Below, piece after piece: positions 1-7,523 of a stretch of DNA of 10,700 nucleotides. The DNA lies in the NCBI GenBank assembly GCA_964369215.1, contig CAYJEZ010000089.1:1-10700 (forward strand), read 5' to 3'. The position numbers and the translations under genes are program-made. How positions within the stretch are numbered: the first letter of the stretch is position 1; every line of letters starts with the position of its first letter. The notes beneath the pieces are model-generated. The model saw nothing but the letters and a program-made list of their open reading frames with translations, ran no database searches and was not told the DNA's origin. This DNA is from SIG603 sp964369215. Its GTDB lineage: Bacteria; Bacillota; Clostridia; Oscillospirales; Acutalibacteraceae.

Positions 1-77
1 TACTCCCAATTCTGTCAACATTTTCTATGGATTTAGTTCAAAAAAGTTTGAAAGTAGCAGTAGTTGGATAACACTGA

Positions 78-827
78 ATGAGGGAATGTGCAAAATTGTG
101 CAGTAAATTAGGACTTGATTTTATAGAACTTAATATGTGTCTGCCACAGTTTCAAACCGAGAATTTAGGCGTAGAATTCTTGTGTGAACTCTCTGAAGAA
201 TATAATATTTATTACACAATCCACCTTGATGACACTAACACTCCGTGTGATTCTAACCCTAAAATCTCAAAAGTTTATACAGATACTGTTTTAGAAACTA
301 TCAATATAACAAAACAACTTAATATACCAATCTTAAATATGCATTTGGAGCTTGGAACTCATTTTACTTTGCCTGACCAAAAAGTGCTGCTTTTTGAAGA
401 ATACAAAGAAACTTATCTTGGCAAATTAACAGTATTTAGAGATGCTTGCCAACAAGCTATCGGCGACTCAGATATAAAAATATGTGTCGAAAATACCCGT
501 GCATTTTGTCACTCCATAGGTAAAGAAATCCTATCATTACTTTTAAAAAGTCCTGTTTTCGCCTTAACTTTTGACACAGGACAAGATGCAAGTAATGATT
601 TCAAGCAACGACTTGTAATAAATACTCATATTGATAGGTTAACACACATGCATTTGCATGATGCACTTTCTTCTGAACGCAAAGACCATTTACCTTTCGG
701 TGATGGGGAGCTAAATTTACTTGATTATCAAAAGTTAGCGGATAAGCATAATTCTCGAATTGTTGTAGAAGTTAAAACTATAGAGGGACTTAAAAAATCT
801 GTTCAGTGGATTAAGCTAAATACATAA
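78..827 (+). CDS. Sugar phosphate isomerase/epimerase-like TIM-barrel protein, 5'-truncated
   Basis: A 249-residue protein resembling the xylose isomerase-like/AP endonuclease 2 TIM-barrel superfamily, whose members isomerise or epimerise sugars using a bound metal ion. Visible family signatures are ELN (E17), TIHL (H49), NMHLE (H89), CVEN (E138), FDTGQ (D166), HMHLHD (H192, H194, D195), HLPFGDG (H204) and VVEVK (E231). The position after D166 where endonuclease IV-type members carry a metal-binding His is Gln169. The first barrel strand is missing: the protein begins in helix 1 (MRECAKLCSKLGL). The ATG follows directly on an in-frame TGA (75-77), with a TAA at 69-71, and has no ribosome binding site. 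The same frame upstream (3-68) reads LPILSTFSMDLV, which could be the lost first strand. It is therefore probably a 5'-damaged gene or a sequencing error. It converges on the FAD oxidoreductases and may handle the same sugar; the substrate is unknown. Family call fairly sure, intactness doubtful. Confidence 0.75.
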   Translation: MRECAKLCSKLGLDFIELNMCLPQFQTENLGVEFLCELSEEYNIYYTIHLDDTNTPCDSNPKISKVYTDTVLETINITKQLNIPILNMHLELGTHFTLPDQKVLLFEEYKETYLGKLTVFRDACQQAIGDSDIKICVENTRAFCHSIGKEILSLLLKSPVFALTFDTGQDASNDFKQRLVINTHIDRLTHMHLHDALSSERKDHLPFGDGELNLLDYQKLADKHNSRIVVEVKTIEGLKKSVQWIKLNT

Positions 828-831
828 ACTA

Positions 832-870
832 AGAGATATCCTACCAAAATTTGGTAGGATATCTCTTTTT
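832..870 (+). terminator. Rho-independent terminator between convergent genes
   Basis: The arm AGAGATATCCTACCA pairs perfectly with TGGTAGGATATCTCT around a short AAATT loop, and the hairpin runs into five Ts (866-870). It starts five bases after the stop codon of the isomerase-like gene and ends ten bases before the stop codon of the convergent oxidoreductase. The plus direction has the better T-run. On the minus strand the hairpin is followed by the weaker TTAGTTTATG, so it may serve both genes but best serves the plus-strand one. Confidence 0.9.
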
Positions 871-879
871 CTAAGTTAA

Positions 880-2649
880 TTAATATAAATCAAAGCAGTA
901 AACATGGCATTCATCACTGCCCCAAGTCTCTTTTGGCACAAATTTAACAGCACTCGCCTTAAATCCGCCCTTTATATTAACAAGCCTTTGGAAGTTATTG
1001 TCTGTGCTGTAAATCTCTTTGTACTCACCGTCAATCAATGCACAAACCATAAAAGCTTTTGTAATTGTAGCAGGTGGCATTGCATCTATCCTGTTTATTG
1101 GGTAGTTAGAGATTATTTCTCTGTTATAGAATCCGTCAACATCTTTGTTTGTCTCGCGATTTAAGTCGCTGTCAAAAACAAGCCTAATTTTGCTTATATC
1201 GCAAGGCTCGCTTAATTTATACTCAATAAACCCACCTTTTTTAACATAGCAACCGTTGTCGTCATCGCCTATTGTTCTGTTGTGGCCGTTTCTCACGTTC
1301 TCGGCATTCTTTGCGTCAGAGATTATCTCTGCTTTTTTACTTAGCTCACTTTGAGTATAAGAGTTAAAAGGTAGGTAGCAATCGTCCTCCATAAGTGTAG
1401 CTTTTAGCTCTTCCATGTGGTTCTCGTAAATTCCACGTGGCATAATGCCCTCTCTTATAGCTATAGACACAGCAGCACCCACAGCCTGACCCATAACACC
1501 GCAAGTAGCCATAACCCTAGTTGAGCTCATAGCTGTGTGTGTTGCGCTTATGTTTCTGCCGGCAAACATTAGGTTATCTATGTTTTTAGAGTATAAAACT
1601 CTGTAAGGAATTCCGTATGGGCAAGGCGCAGGGTGAAAGATTGTAGGCTTTTCTTCTGACCTAAATCCACCTGGGTGGTGGTCGTCCATAGACCAACCGC
1701 CGTATGCTACCAAGTCGTCAAACTTACCCTCGCTTCTAACGTCGTGTTGAGTTAAAATGTGGTCGCCCACATATCTTCTCGACTCTCTTTTACCCGGTAA
1801 AAAGCCTACCCAGTCTAGCTCCCAGTTGTCCATATCTGGGCAGTTCTTTTTAACAAAGTCCCACATTCCAAAGGCAATGCCCAAAAGCTCATCTCTTAAG
1901 TCTTCAGAGTCAGCAATACTGTCGCCCATTCCGCCAAGCTCTAAGTACCAAAAATTATCTCTTTTTTGCCCACTCATGCCAGGAACACGGTATGGTTGTA
2001 AATCCTCTACATTGTATTTCTCTGCCCAAGCAGGCGGTGTATAAGTTACAGGTTTTGTTGTCTCTCTGCCTTGAATCATACAGGTCATTCCCATGGTTCT
2101 CTTGTCTGCAATTTTTGGTGCTATGTCCTCGCCAAACTCGTCACAGCTCTCTCTACCCACTCTGTACTCGGCTCCGGTTAAAGGTGCAAGTATACTGTCG
2201 CCAGAGCAATCTGCAAATATTTTAGCGTAAACTTTTTGGTAGGTTTGTGTTGTAAGTTGCCAGCCTGTAATGTCTTTAATTTTTGCACCGTCCATAGTTG
2301 CATCCATGCAAGAGCAGTTTAAAATCATCTTAATATTAGGCTCGTTTCTAACCTTTTCATAAAGGATACTGTCCCAAATAGAGTAATTCTTAGTTGGGTT
2401 TCTGTGCATGGTCTCAAGCATAATTTCTTCTATAATGCCTGTCTCACGCGCATGAGGTGCATGGTTTGCCGCACCGCAAATCCACATTCTAATCTCAGAG
2501 GAAGCGTTGCCGCCTAGCACAGGTCTGTCGCCCATTAAAGCAACCTTAGCGCCGTGCCTTGCAGCTGAAATAGCCGCTAACATTCCTGAAATTCCTCCGC
2601 CTATAACACAAAAATCTACATTGTGTACTACTGTTTTAAATACTGACAT
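880..2649 (-). CDS. FAD-dependent oxidoreductase (FAD_oxidored family) with C-terminal discoidin-like domain
   Basis: A predicted 589-residue flavoprotein. The start is set at the ATG at 2649, because AGAGAGG lies nine bases upstream; an in-frame ATG at 2676 lacks such a site. Residues 12-45 form the FAD-binding Rossmann fold (VDFCVIGGGISG, GGGISG at 17-22), followed by the family-typical RPVLGGNASSE. A second conserved block, NLMFAGRNIS...THTAMSSTRVMATCGVMGQAVG, resembles the C-terminal half of the FAD site in this family. The last 130 or so residues, from NVRNGHNRTIG to WGSDECHVYCFDLY, look like a galactose-binding/discoidin-type beta-sandwich. No signal peptide is visible, so it is probably cytoplasmic. 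It is paralogous to the next minus-strand gene (shared RPVLGGN, AYGGWS/AYCGWS, GDHILTQ/GDYIMTQ). Relatives are often annotated 'xanthan lyase', which this sequence does not support. The likely role is oxidation of a sugar or glycoside; the substrate is unknown. The reading frame is intact and GC-richer than its neighbours. Confidence 0.88.
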   Translation of the reverse strand: MSVFKTVVHNVDFCVIGGGISGMLAAISAARHGAKVALMGDRPVLGGNASSEIRMWICGAANHAPHARETGIIEEIMLETMHRNPTKNYSIWDSILYEKVRNEPNIKMILNCSCMDATMDGAKIKDITGWQLTTQTYQKVYAKIFADCSGDSILAPLTGAEYRVGRESCDEFGEDIAPKIADKRTMGMTCMIQGRETTKPVTYTPPAWAEKYNVEDLQPYRVPGMSGQKRDNFWYLELGGMGDSIADSEDLRDELLGIAFGMWDFVKKNCPDMDNWELDWVGFLPGKRESRRYVGDHILTQHDVRSEGKFDDLVAYGGWSMDDHHPGGFRSEEKPTIFHPAPCPYGIPYRVLYSKNIDNLMFAGRNISATHTAMSSTRVMATCGVMGQAVGAAVSIAIREGIMPRGIYENHMEELKATLMEDDCYLPFNSYTQSELSKKAEIISDAKNAENVRNGHNRTIGDDDNGCYVKKGGFIEYKLSEPCDISKIRLVFDSDLNRETNKDVDGFYNREIISNYPINRIDAMPPATITKAFMVCALIDGEYKEIYSTDNNFQRLVNIKGGFKASAVKFVPKETWGSDECHVYCFDLY

Positions 2650-2724
2650 AGTTTTATTCCTCTCTTTATTATACATTTTTCTTTTCTACAATTTACATTT
2701 TATCGTTTATATGTTTGTCGTTAT

Positions 2725-2799
2725 CTACGGGACTGTCGCATTAAGACGTTCAGTGGTGAATATGAACAATGTTATGGTGTAGGGCAAGGGCTCTGCCAT
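2725..2799 (-). repeat. GC-rich intergenic island, possible decayed interspersed element
   Basis: This lies in the 202-bp spacer between the two oxidoreductase genes, whose flanks are strongly AT-rich. About 2728-2797 is close to half G+C and includes a short GGCA...TGCC pairing near 2783-2798. The minus strand has a 24-codon open frame here (starting MAEPLPYTIT, stop at 2725) with no nearby ribosome binding site, so it is not called as a gene. The style, a GC-rich block with GTAGGGCAAGGGCTCTGCC inside an AT-rich gap, recalls the small dispersed intergenic repeats of Clostridia. That is recollection plus inference: only one copy is in view. Confidence 0.3.
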
Positions 2800-2851
2800 A
2801 TCATTTGTGCATTATGTCTTTAATTCGACCTCCCTTACAATCTAAATTTTA

Positions 2852-5581
2852 TCAATAAACCCTAATCTCAAATATTTTAGCGCTCTCACTGCCCCAAGTG
2901 GCATTAACATTCACCCTTACAATGTCTGTTGTAACCTTGCCAAAACTGTGGTTACACTTGCTAGCATAATTGCCCTTAGCGCTTGCCACCTCTATATATT
3001 CGCCATCTACCTTTACCTGTACAGTGTAATCTTTAACCGTATTTTTTGCGGTAGGCATAACCAAATAGCTAAAGCGTGGGCTTGTTAAGTCTGTGTCGTA
3101 TGTAATCTGAACTTCCGATACCTCCACAGCCTCGGGCAATTTTATCTCTATCCATTGCGGCAAAGCCTCTTTAGGGTCAGACACCCAAGCGTACTGCTCT
3201 TTGTCTACAATTCTTGAGTAGCCGTTAATAACATTCTTGGGTGAGCAATTTGCTAACTCATACTCTTCATCATAAAAGGCGAACACATATGAGTTAGAAT
3301 AATAAGGTATACCCGACTGCCAACGATAGTCATTAATCTTCTCACTTTTAGTCTTAGTAAACGAGGTAAAGTCAAACCTCTTCCAACAAACTTCACTGTC
3401 CTCTTCTACACTTATAACAATGGCTAACGAGAACGAATCGAACATAACATTGTTTGTAGCATCTTTGTTCTCTTTTACAGCGCCTATGCCGCCGAACTTA
3501 AACGGAAACTGCGCCATGCCCTCAAAGCCTTTTTCAAGCTCAAAGTCTATAGTCTCTAAAATCTCCATGTTCTCATAGTCGGCTGTATTTTTCATTTTTG
3601 CAAGGCTTACTTTTAACATGGTATTGTCACCGCAATTTTTAAGCTTAGCCTTTGCGTACTCGGGAGATTTTGACAAATTCATACAAGCCGCTACTGTGCC
3701 TGTAATTTTGTGGTACTCGCCCTCTACACCACTTGCTGTAATGTATGGCTCTACCTTGCTTGTACTGCTTGCAGTAACAGTGGCAAGCCTTGCTTTGTCG
3801 TTTTCATCTGCATTTTTAAGCTCTGGTATAAACATTCCGTCTTTTAGTAAAAGTTGTTGGAACTCTTTCATTTGGGTATTATATATATCCCTTGGGTAAA
3901 TGCCCTGTTTTACACACACGGCACAGGCTGTGCCAGCAGCTTGCCCCATGGTGGCTATAGTGTTTTGAATTCTTGCAGTGCCCAAAGCTAAATGTGTAAC
4001 AGAAGCGCAACGCCCTGCCATCATAAGATTTTTTATGTTTTTAGAGTAAATGCAGCGGAACGGAAAATGTGTTACAGGCACTTTTGCATTTGCATAAAAC
4101 GGTCCCTCGTGACCCGATAAAATCCCCTTTGGGTGGTGAACATCAAGCGACCAACCACAGTAGGCTATAGCGTCTTCAAACCTTGCGCCTTTGCAGTCGT
4201 TTTGGGTCATTATATAGTCGCCCATAATTCTTCTGGTCTCTCTTTTTGCGTTATATTTACCAAAGCCTACTATCTTGTGTTTTCTAACAACATCTCGCCT
4301 GTGGTAAGAATTTTTAAGCCAATGAAAAAAACCTAAATTTAGCCTTAGAAGCTCGTCTCTAACCCTCTCTTGCTCCCATAAGTCGTCGTAGTTATTCGGG
4401 TTCTCTATCCACCATTCGCCTGTCTCCATACGGTTAGGCTCTCTGTAAAGAGCCTTGCCCTCTGGCAATTTAACAGCCCAGTCAGGGGCTACAAAAGGCA
4501 CATCTTCTTCTTGCTCTTCTGCATAATAACCCAAAAGCTGTCTACCCTTTGATGTACCCATAAGGCAGCCGCTCATGGTGTCACTGTCTGCAACCTCGGG
4601 TGCAAACTCCTCGCCGTGTTGCCACTTTGCCTCTCTGCCTATTCTGTACTTAGCACCAGAGTAATAGGCAAGCCAACCGTCACCTGTGGCATCTATAAAC
4701 ATTTTACCTTTGTAAATTGTCATAACTGCATTAATACAGTCAAGTGCAGTAACGGTTTTAATAACCCCATCCTCTACCTTTGCATCAATTACAAAGTTAT
4801 TTTTAAAAATAGTTATATTCGGCTCTTTTTCTACCAATATCTCTAAAGCCGCCTGCCAACTTATTTGATTAAAGTCTCTAATTCTTCTAATTTCGTCGGC
4901 AACGCCTGTTTCTCTCATATTTGCATGTGCAACATATGCACCGTCAAAGCCAACTGTTCCCTCGTTGCTAGAGTTACCACCCAAAACAGGCCTTGAGTTT
5001 AAAAGTGCTACTTTCATGCCTTTTCTGGCGGCGGCAATAGCGGCTGGTACACCACCAGGGCCTGCGCCCGCAACAACAACGTCAAACTCCTCCTCGCACT
5101 CGTTAACAAGGCTAATGTTTTTCATCTCTGCCCTTTGCTCTCGCATTTTAGTTGGGTCAGAGCTCGGTACAAAATCCATGTCGTCTGTAACTATAATAGA
5201 AGAAAATCGTCCAAAATAACCTGTTGTGTCCTCTACTTTAATAGTGTGCTCACCCTTTGCAAGTTTAATATCTCCCACAACCTCAAAGTACCAAGCAGAT
5301 ATTGGTAGTGCGCCTATTTCATTTCCGAGATACTTGCCGTCTAAAAGCACTTTTAGCTTGCCGGGCGAGTGAGAGGGATACCAGTTTTTGGTTCTTATCC
5401 AAACCCTGTACATTCCGTCTTCCTCTACTGTAATTTTACCTGAACACGGCTTAACAGGCACACCCGGTGTGTCGCAACAGGCAAAAAGGTATCCTTGACC
5501 CATCTCTTGCGCAAACTGGGTCTCGATGTTAAATCCACCAATATTCTCAAATTCGGTGGCATCTTTCCATATGTAGTTCAT
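2852..5581 (-). CDS. Large FAD-dependent oxidoreductase flanked by binding-type beta-sandwich domains
   Basis: A 909-residue protein. The start is the ATG at 5581, because AAGGAG sits eight bases upstream (5590-5595); the longer frame to 5638 has a poor start and would add a spurious hydrophobic leader. Domains: residues 1-135 form a carbohydrate-binding-like beta-sandwich (DATEFENIGGF, YRVWIRTKNW, LKVLLDGK, GEHTIKVEDTTGYFGRF). Residues 165-590 form the FAD_oxidored core (FDVVVAGAGPGG, dinucleotide motif at 172-177; RPVLGGNSSNE; FIDATGDGWLA; NLMMAGRCASVTH; GQAAGTA). An uncharacterised stretch follows. The last 130 residues form a discoidin-like module ending TWGSESAKIFEIRVY, matching the end of the smaller paralogue. 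No signal peptide is visible, so the sugar-binding modules probably act inside the cell. It is the first minus-strand gene of the pair and diverges from the response regulator gene. The likely role is oxidation of a bound glycan or glycoside; the substrate is unknown. No lesions are seen. Confidence 0.88.
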   Translation of the reverse strand: MNYIWKDATEFENIGGFNIETQFAQEMGQGYLFACCDTPGVPVKPCSGKITVEEDGMYRVWIRTKNWYPSHSPGKLKVLLDGKYLGNEIGALPISAWYFEVVGDIKLAKGEHTIKVEDTTGYFGRFSSIIVTDDMDFVPSSDPTKMREQRAEMKNISLVNECEEEFDVVVAGAGPGGVPAAIAAARKGMKVALLNSRPVLGGNSSNEGTVGFDGAYVAHANMRETGVADEIRRIRDFNQISWQAALEILVEKEPNITIFKNNFVIDAKVEDGVIKTVTALDCINAVMTIYKGKMFIDATGDGWLAYYSGAKYRIGREAKWQHGEEFAPEVADSDTMSGCLMGTSKGRQLLGYYAEEQEEDVPFVAPDWAVKLPEGKALYREPNRMETGEWWIENPNNYDDLWEQERVRDELLRLNLGFFHWLKNSYHRRDVVRKHKIVGFGKYNAKRETRRIMGDYIMTQNDCKGARFEDAIAYCGWSLDVHHPKGILSGHEGPFYANAKVPVTHFPFRCIYSKNIKNLMMAGRCASVTHLALGTARIQNTIATMGQAAGTACAVCVKQGIYPRDIYNTQMKEFQQLLLKDGMFIPELKNADENDKARLATVTASSTSKVEPYITASGVEGEYHKITGTVAACMNLSKSPEYAKAKLKNCGDNTMLKVSLAKMKNTADYENMEILETIDFELEKGFEGMAQFPFKFGGIGAVKENKDATNNVMFDSFSLAIVISVEEDSEVCWKRFDFTSFTKTKSEKINDYRWQSGIPYYSNSYVFAFYDEEYELANCSPKNVINGYSRIVDKEQYAWVSDPKEALPQWIEIKLPEAVEVSEVQITYDTDLTSPRFSYLVMPTAKNTVKDYTVQVKVDGEYIEVASAKGNYASKCNHSFGKVTTDIVRVNVNATWGSESAKIFEIRVY

Positions 5582-5589
5582 TTTGCACG

Positions 5590-5595
5590 CTCCTT
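5590..5595 (-). promoter_or_regulatory. Ribosome binding site deciding the start of the large oxidoreductase
   Basis: Read on the minus strand this is AAGGAG, eight bases before the ATG at 5581. It favours that start over the longer in-frame extension to 5638, whose extra residues (MFKKYFCIFIL...) would come from the AT-rich control region. Confidence 0.8.
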
Positions 5596-5630
5596 TTATG
5601 TTTGTTAAAATAAATATACAAAAATATTTC

Positions 5631-5659
5631 TTGAACATATGTTAATTATATGTTAAAAT
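5631..5659 (+). promoter_or_regulatory. Sigma-A type promoter of the response regulator gene
   Basis: A -35 box TTGAAC (5631-5636) and a -10 box TAAAAT (5654-5659) are separated by exactly 17 bases. Transcription would begin near 5667, giving a very short leader of about 14 bases that consists mostly of the ribosome binding site GGAGGT (5669-5674) before the TTG start codon at 5681. Confidence 0.75.
5634..5654. promoter_or_regulatory. Candidate operator: inverted repeat inside the promoter
   Basis: AACATAT (5634-5640) and ATATGTT (5648-5654) are perfect inverted arms separated by seven bases. They touch both promoter boxes, so a dimeric protein bound here would block RNA polymerase. It is the only clear symmetry in the 99-bp divergent region between the large oxidoreductase and the regulator gene, and could be an autoregulatory site. 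AT-rich sequence makes chance symmetry possible. Confidence 0.45.
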
Positions 5660-5680
5660 AAGGCTTACGGAGGTAATTTT

Positions 5681-7195
5681 TTGTACAAGCTAATTATAGT
5701 TGAAGATGAAATGTTTATAAGAAACGGTCTTACCAAAATGCTTAACTGGCAAGACTTAGGTTTTGATCTACTCACTTCATTCTCTTGCGGAAACGAAGCA
5801 ATAACTTTCATAAACAGAAACGACGTAGACGTCATTTTGTCTGATATTAAAATGGAAAACGGTACAGGGCTTGACCTTGCAAGGTATGTGTACGAACAAG
5901 GGTTACCGATAAAAATTGTATTTTTAAGTGCCCACGACGGATTTTCACTTGCTCAAGAGGCTATAAAGTACGGTGTAGAAAAATACCTTTTAAAACCTTT
6001 GTCTATACCAGATATAAGAGAGACTTTTGCTGATATTAAAAGCAAACTTGACAAACAAACTTTCCTTGAAGAAATGCTTGTTTTTAGATCTAACTCTTAT
6101 CAAAGCTTAATAAATTATGAGATAGAAAAATCTCTTGAAATTTTATATTCTGCCAATATATACTCACCAGAACAACGAGATAATACTTTAAAATTTTTAA
6201 GTAAGCACATTCATAATATATCTTCATTAAAACTTTTATTATGCGAAATTGAAATTGAAAATGATAAGCAGTATATACAAATGTCTAGTAATTGCCAAAA
6301 CCAAGAGCTTGAAGACCAAATTCTTCATATTCTTTCATCTTTTGAGGATAATCTTTCATATTACAGTATGAATATGTCAAACTATAAATATATTGGATTT
6401 TTCTTAGAGAAAAATTCTGATTTAAAAAATAGCTCTAAATACATATCACTTTCAAAAAACTTACCTATTGCAATTAAAACTTTAACAAACCTTAATGCAA
6501 AAGTCAATAAAGTAGAGCAATTTGAGAATGTTTACGCATATGTAAATACGTACAATGGCTTTTTTGGCAATGTTTCTGACAGTGAAAGTATAGAAGAACA
6601 AAAAGAAAAAACTTTAAGCTTATTAATTTCTATGCAGAACAACGAGCAAACTTGGAGCGAATTTATGGATTTTTCGTTGCCGTTAAGTCTTGATTCTACC
6701 TACCAACATATTTTACATATAGCCCACAGATACATAACACATTTATATGAAAATGAAAAGAGTGAATCTATTGCTTTGTCAAATTCTGATATGAGCTCAC
6801 TTTTCAGTATAAAAAATAAAGATGCTATTATTAAATGGTGTATAGAAAAATTTAACTATTTAAGAGAAGTAGCTTTAGAAAACAGATATACTGACACAAT
6901 TTCAAAAATAGAGAAATTTATTCATGATAATTACAATCAAAACTTATCGCTTACAGATATTGCTGAACAATTTTATTTTAACCCTGTGTACTTAAGCCGC
7001 AAATTTAAGCAAGAGACAGGAAAAAACTTTACAGATTACCTCGCAGAGCTAAGGGTTAAAGAGGCAAAAAAATATATACTCAACTCCAATAAAAAAATAA
7101 AAGATATATGCGAACTTGTGGGTTACAGCAATATTAAATATTTTTACAGGGTTTTTAAAGGTGTAACAGGCAATTGTTGCTATAACCGCTTTTGA
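5681..7195 (+). CDS. YesN-type response regulator, receiver plus AraC HTH, 3' end cut
   Basis: A DNA-binding response regulator that would be phosphorylated by a YesM-type kinase and activate carbohydrate genes. The start is TTG at 5681, with an excellent GGAGGT seven bases upstream. Residues 1-116 are the receiver domain: acidic pair in VEDE, phospho-acceptor D55 in ILSDIKM, S83 in FLSAHDG, and K105-P106 in YLLKPL. A long, poorly conserved linker follows. Residues from about 405 form the AraC double helix-turn-helix (LSLTDIAEQFYFNPVYLSRKFKQETG, then IKDICELVGYSNIKYFYRVFKGVTG). The natural end (usually a short TPSEYR-like tail) is missing. After GVTG, at about 7170, the DNA becomes the antisense of a permease gene, adding seven unrelated residues (NCCYNRF) before a TGA. 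Almost the whole DNA-binding domain remains, so residual function is possible. A kinase gene lies downstream at 8733 rather than adjacent. Confidence 0.88.
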   Translation: MYKLIIVEDEMFIRNGLTKMLNWQDLGFDLLTSFSCGNEAITFINRNDVDVILSDIKMENGTGLDLARYVYEQGLPIKIVFLSAHDGFSLAQEAIKYGVEKYLLKPLSIPDIRETFADIKSKLDKQTFLEEMLVFRSNSYQSLINYEIEKSLEILYSANIYSPEQRDNTLKFLSKHIHNISSLKLLLCEIEIENDKQYIQMSSNCQNQELEDQILHILSSFEDNLSYYSMNMSNYKYIGFFLEKNSDLKNSSKYISLSKNLPIAIKTLTNLNAKVNKVEQFENVYAYVNTYNGFFGNVSDSESIEEQKEKTLSLLISMQNNEQTWSEFMDFSLPLSLDSTYQHILHIAHRYITHLYENEKSESIALSNSDMSSLFSIKNKDAIIKWCIEKFNYLREVALENRYTDTISKIEKFIHDNYNQNLSLTDIAEQFYFNPVYLSRKFKQETGKNFTDYLAELRVKEAKKYILNSNKKIKDICELVGYSNIKYFYRVFKGVTGNCCYNRF

Positions 7196-7423
7196 AAGTG
7201 GCACTACTATTTGAAATAGAACTCTTGGCTCACTCGCTCCGTCTACCCTTGCTGCCTCCAAAAGTTCGCCCGGAAGCTCTTTAAAAAAGTTAATCATAAG
7301 TATAACATTGAATGCACTTAAAATACCAGGTAAAATTTGTGCAAATATATTATTGTATAGTCCTATATCTCTAATAAGCAAGAAATTAGGAACCAAACCA
7401 CCGTTGAAAAGCATTGTAAATAT
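7171..7423 (-). pseudogene. LplC-type ABC sugar permease fragment, both ends missing
   Basis: About 84 residues of a binding-protein-dependent sugar transport inner-membrane protein (LplC/YtcP-like). It spans IFTMLFNGGLVPNFLLIRD through the EAA loop (ELLEAARVDGASEPRVLFQIVVPL), which contacts the ABC ATPase, to KAVIATIA. The N-terminal half, about 130 residues including the first membrane helices, is hidden by the N gap. The C-terminus is lost where the sequence switches to the antisense of the response regulator gene at about 7170. The open frame runs on to 7049, but that part is only regulator antisense. In complete systems this gene directly follows LplB, as it does here, and is usually followed by a solute-binding lipoprotein gene, absent here. 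The family call is firm; whether the gene is truly broken or misassembled is open. Confidence 0.75.
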
Positions 7424-7523
7424 NNNNNNNNNNNNNNNNNNNNNNNNNNNNNNNNNNNNNNNNNNNNNNNNNNNNNNNNNNNNNNNNNNNNNNNNNNNNN
7501 NNNNNNNNNNNNNNNNNNNNNNN
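7424..7523. other. Assembly gap of 100 Ns
   Basis: Exactly 100 undetermined bases, a usual placeholder length, so the true gap size is unknown. Family comparison suggests it should hide the last few residues of the LplB-type permease and the first 130 or so of the LplC-type permease, well over 100 bases. The ten bases on each edge are identical (TTGTAAATAT, at 7414-7423 and 7524-7533). Confidence 0.98.

Noticed and set aside
880..5581. Xanthan lyase annotation for the oxidoreductases
   Set aside because: Relatives often carry that label, but these sequences show FAD-binding oxidoreductase motifs and nothing typical of a polysaccharide lyase.
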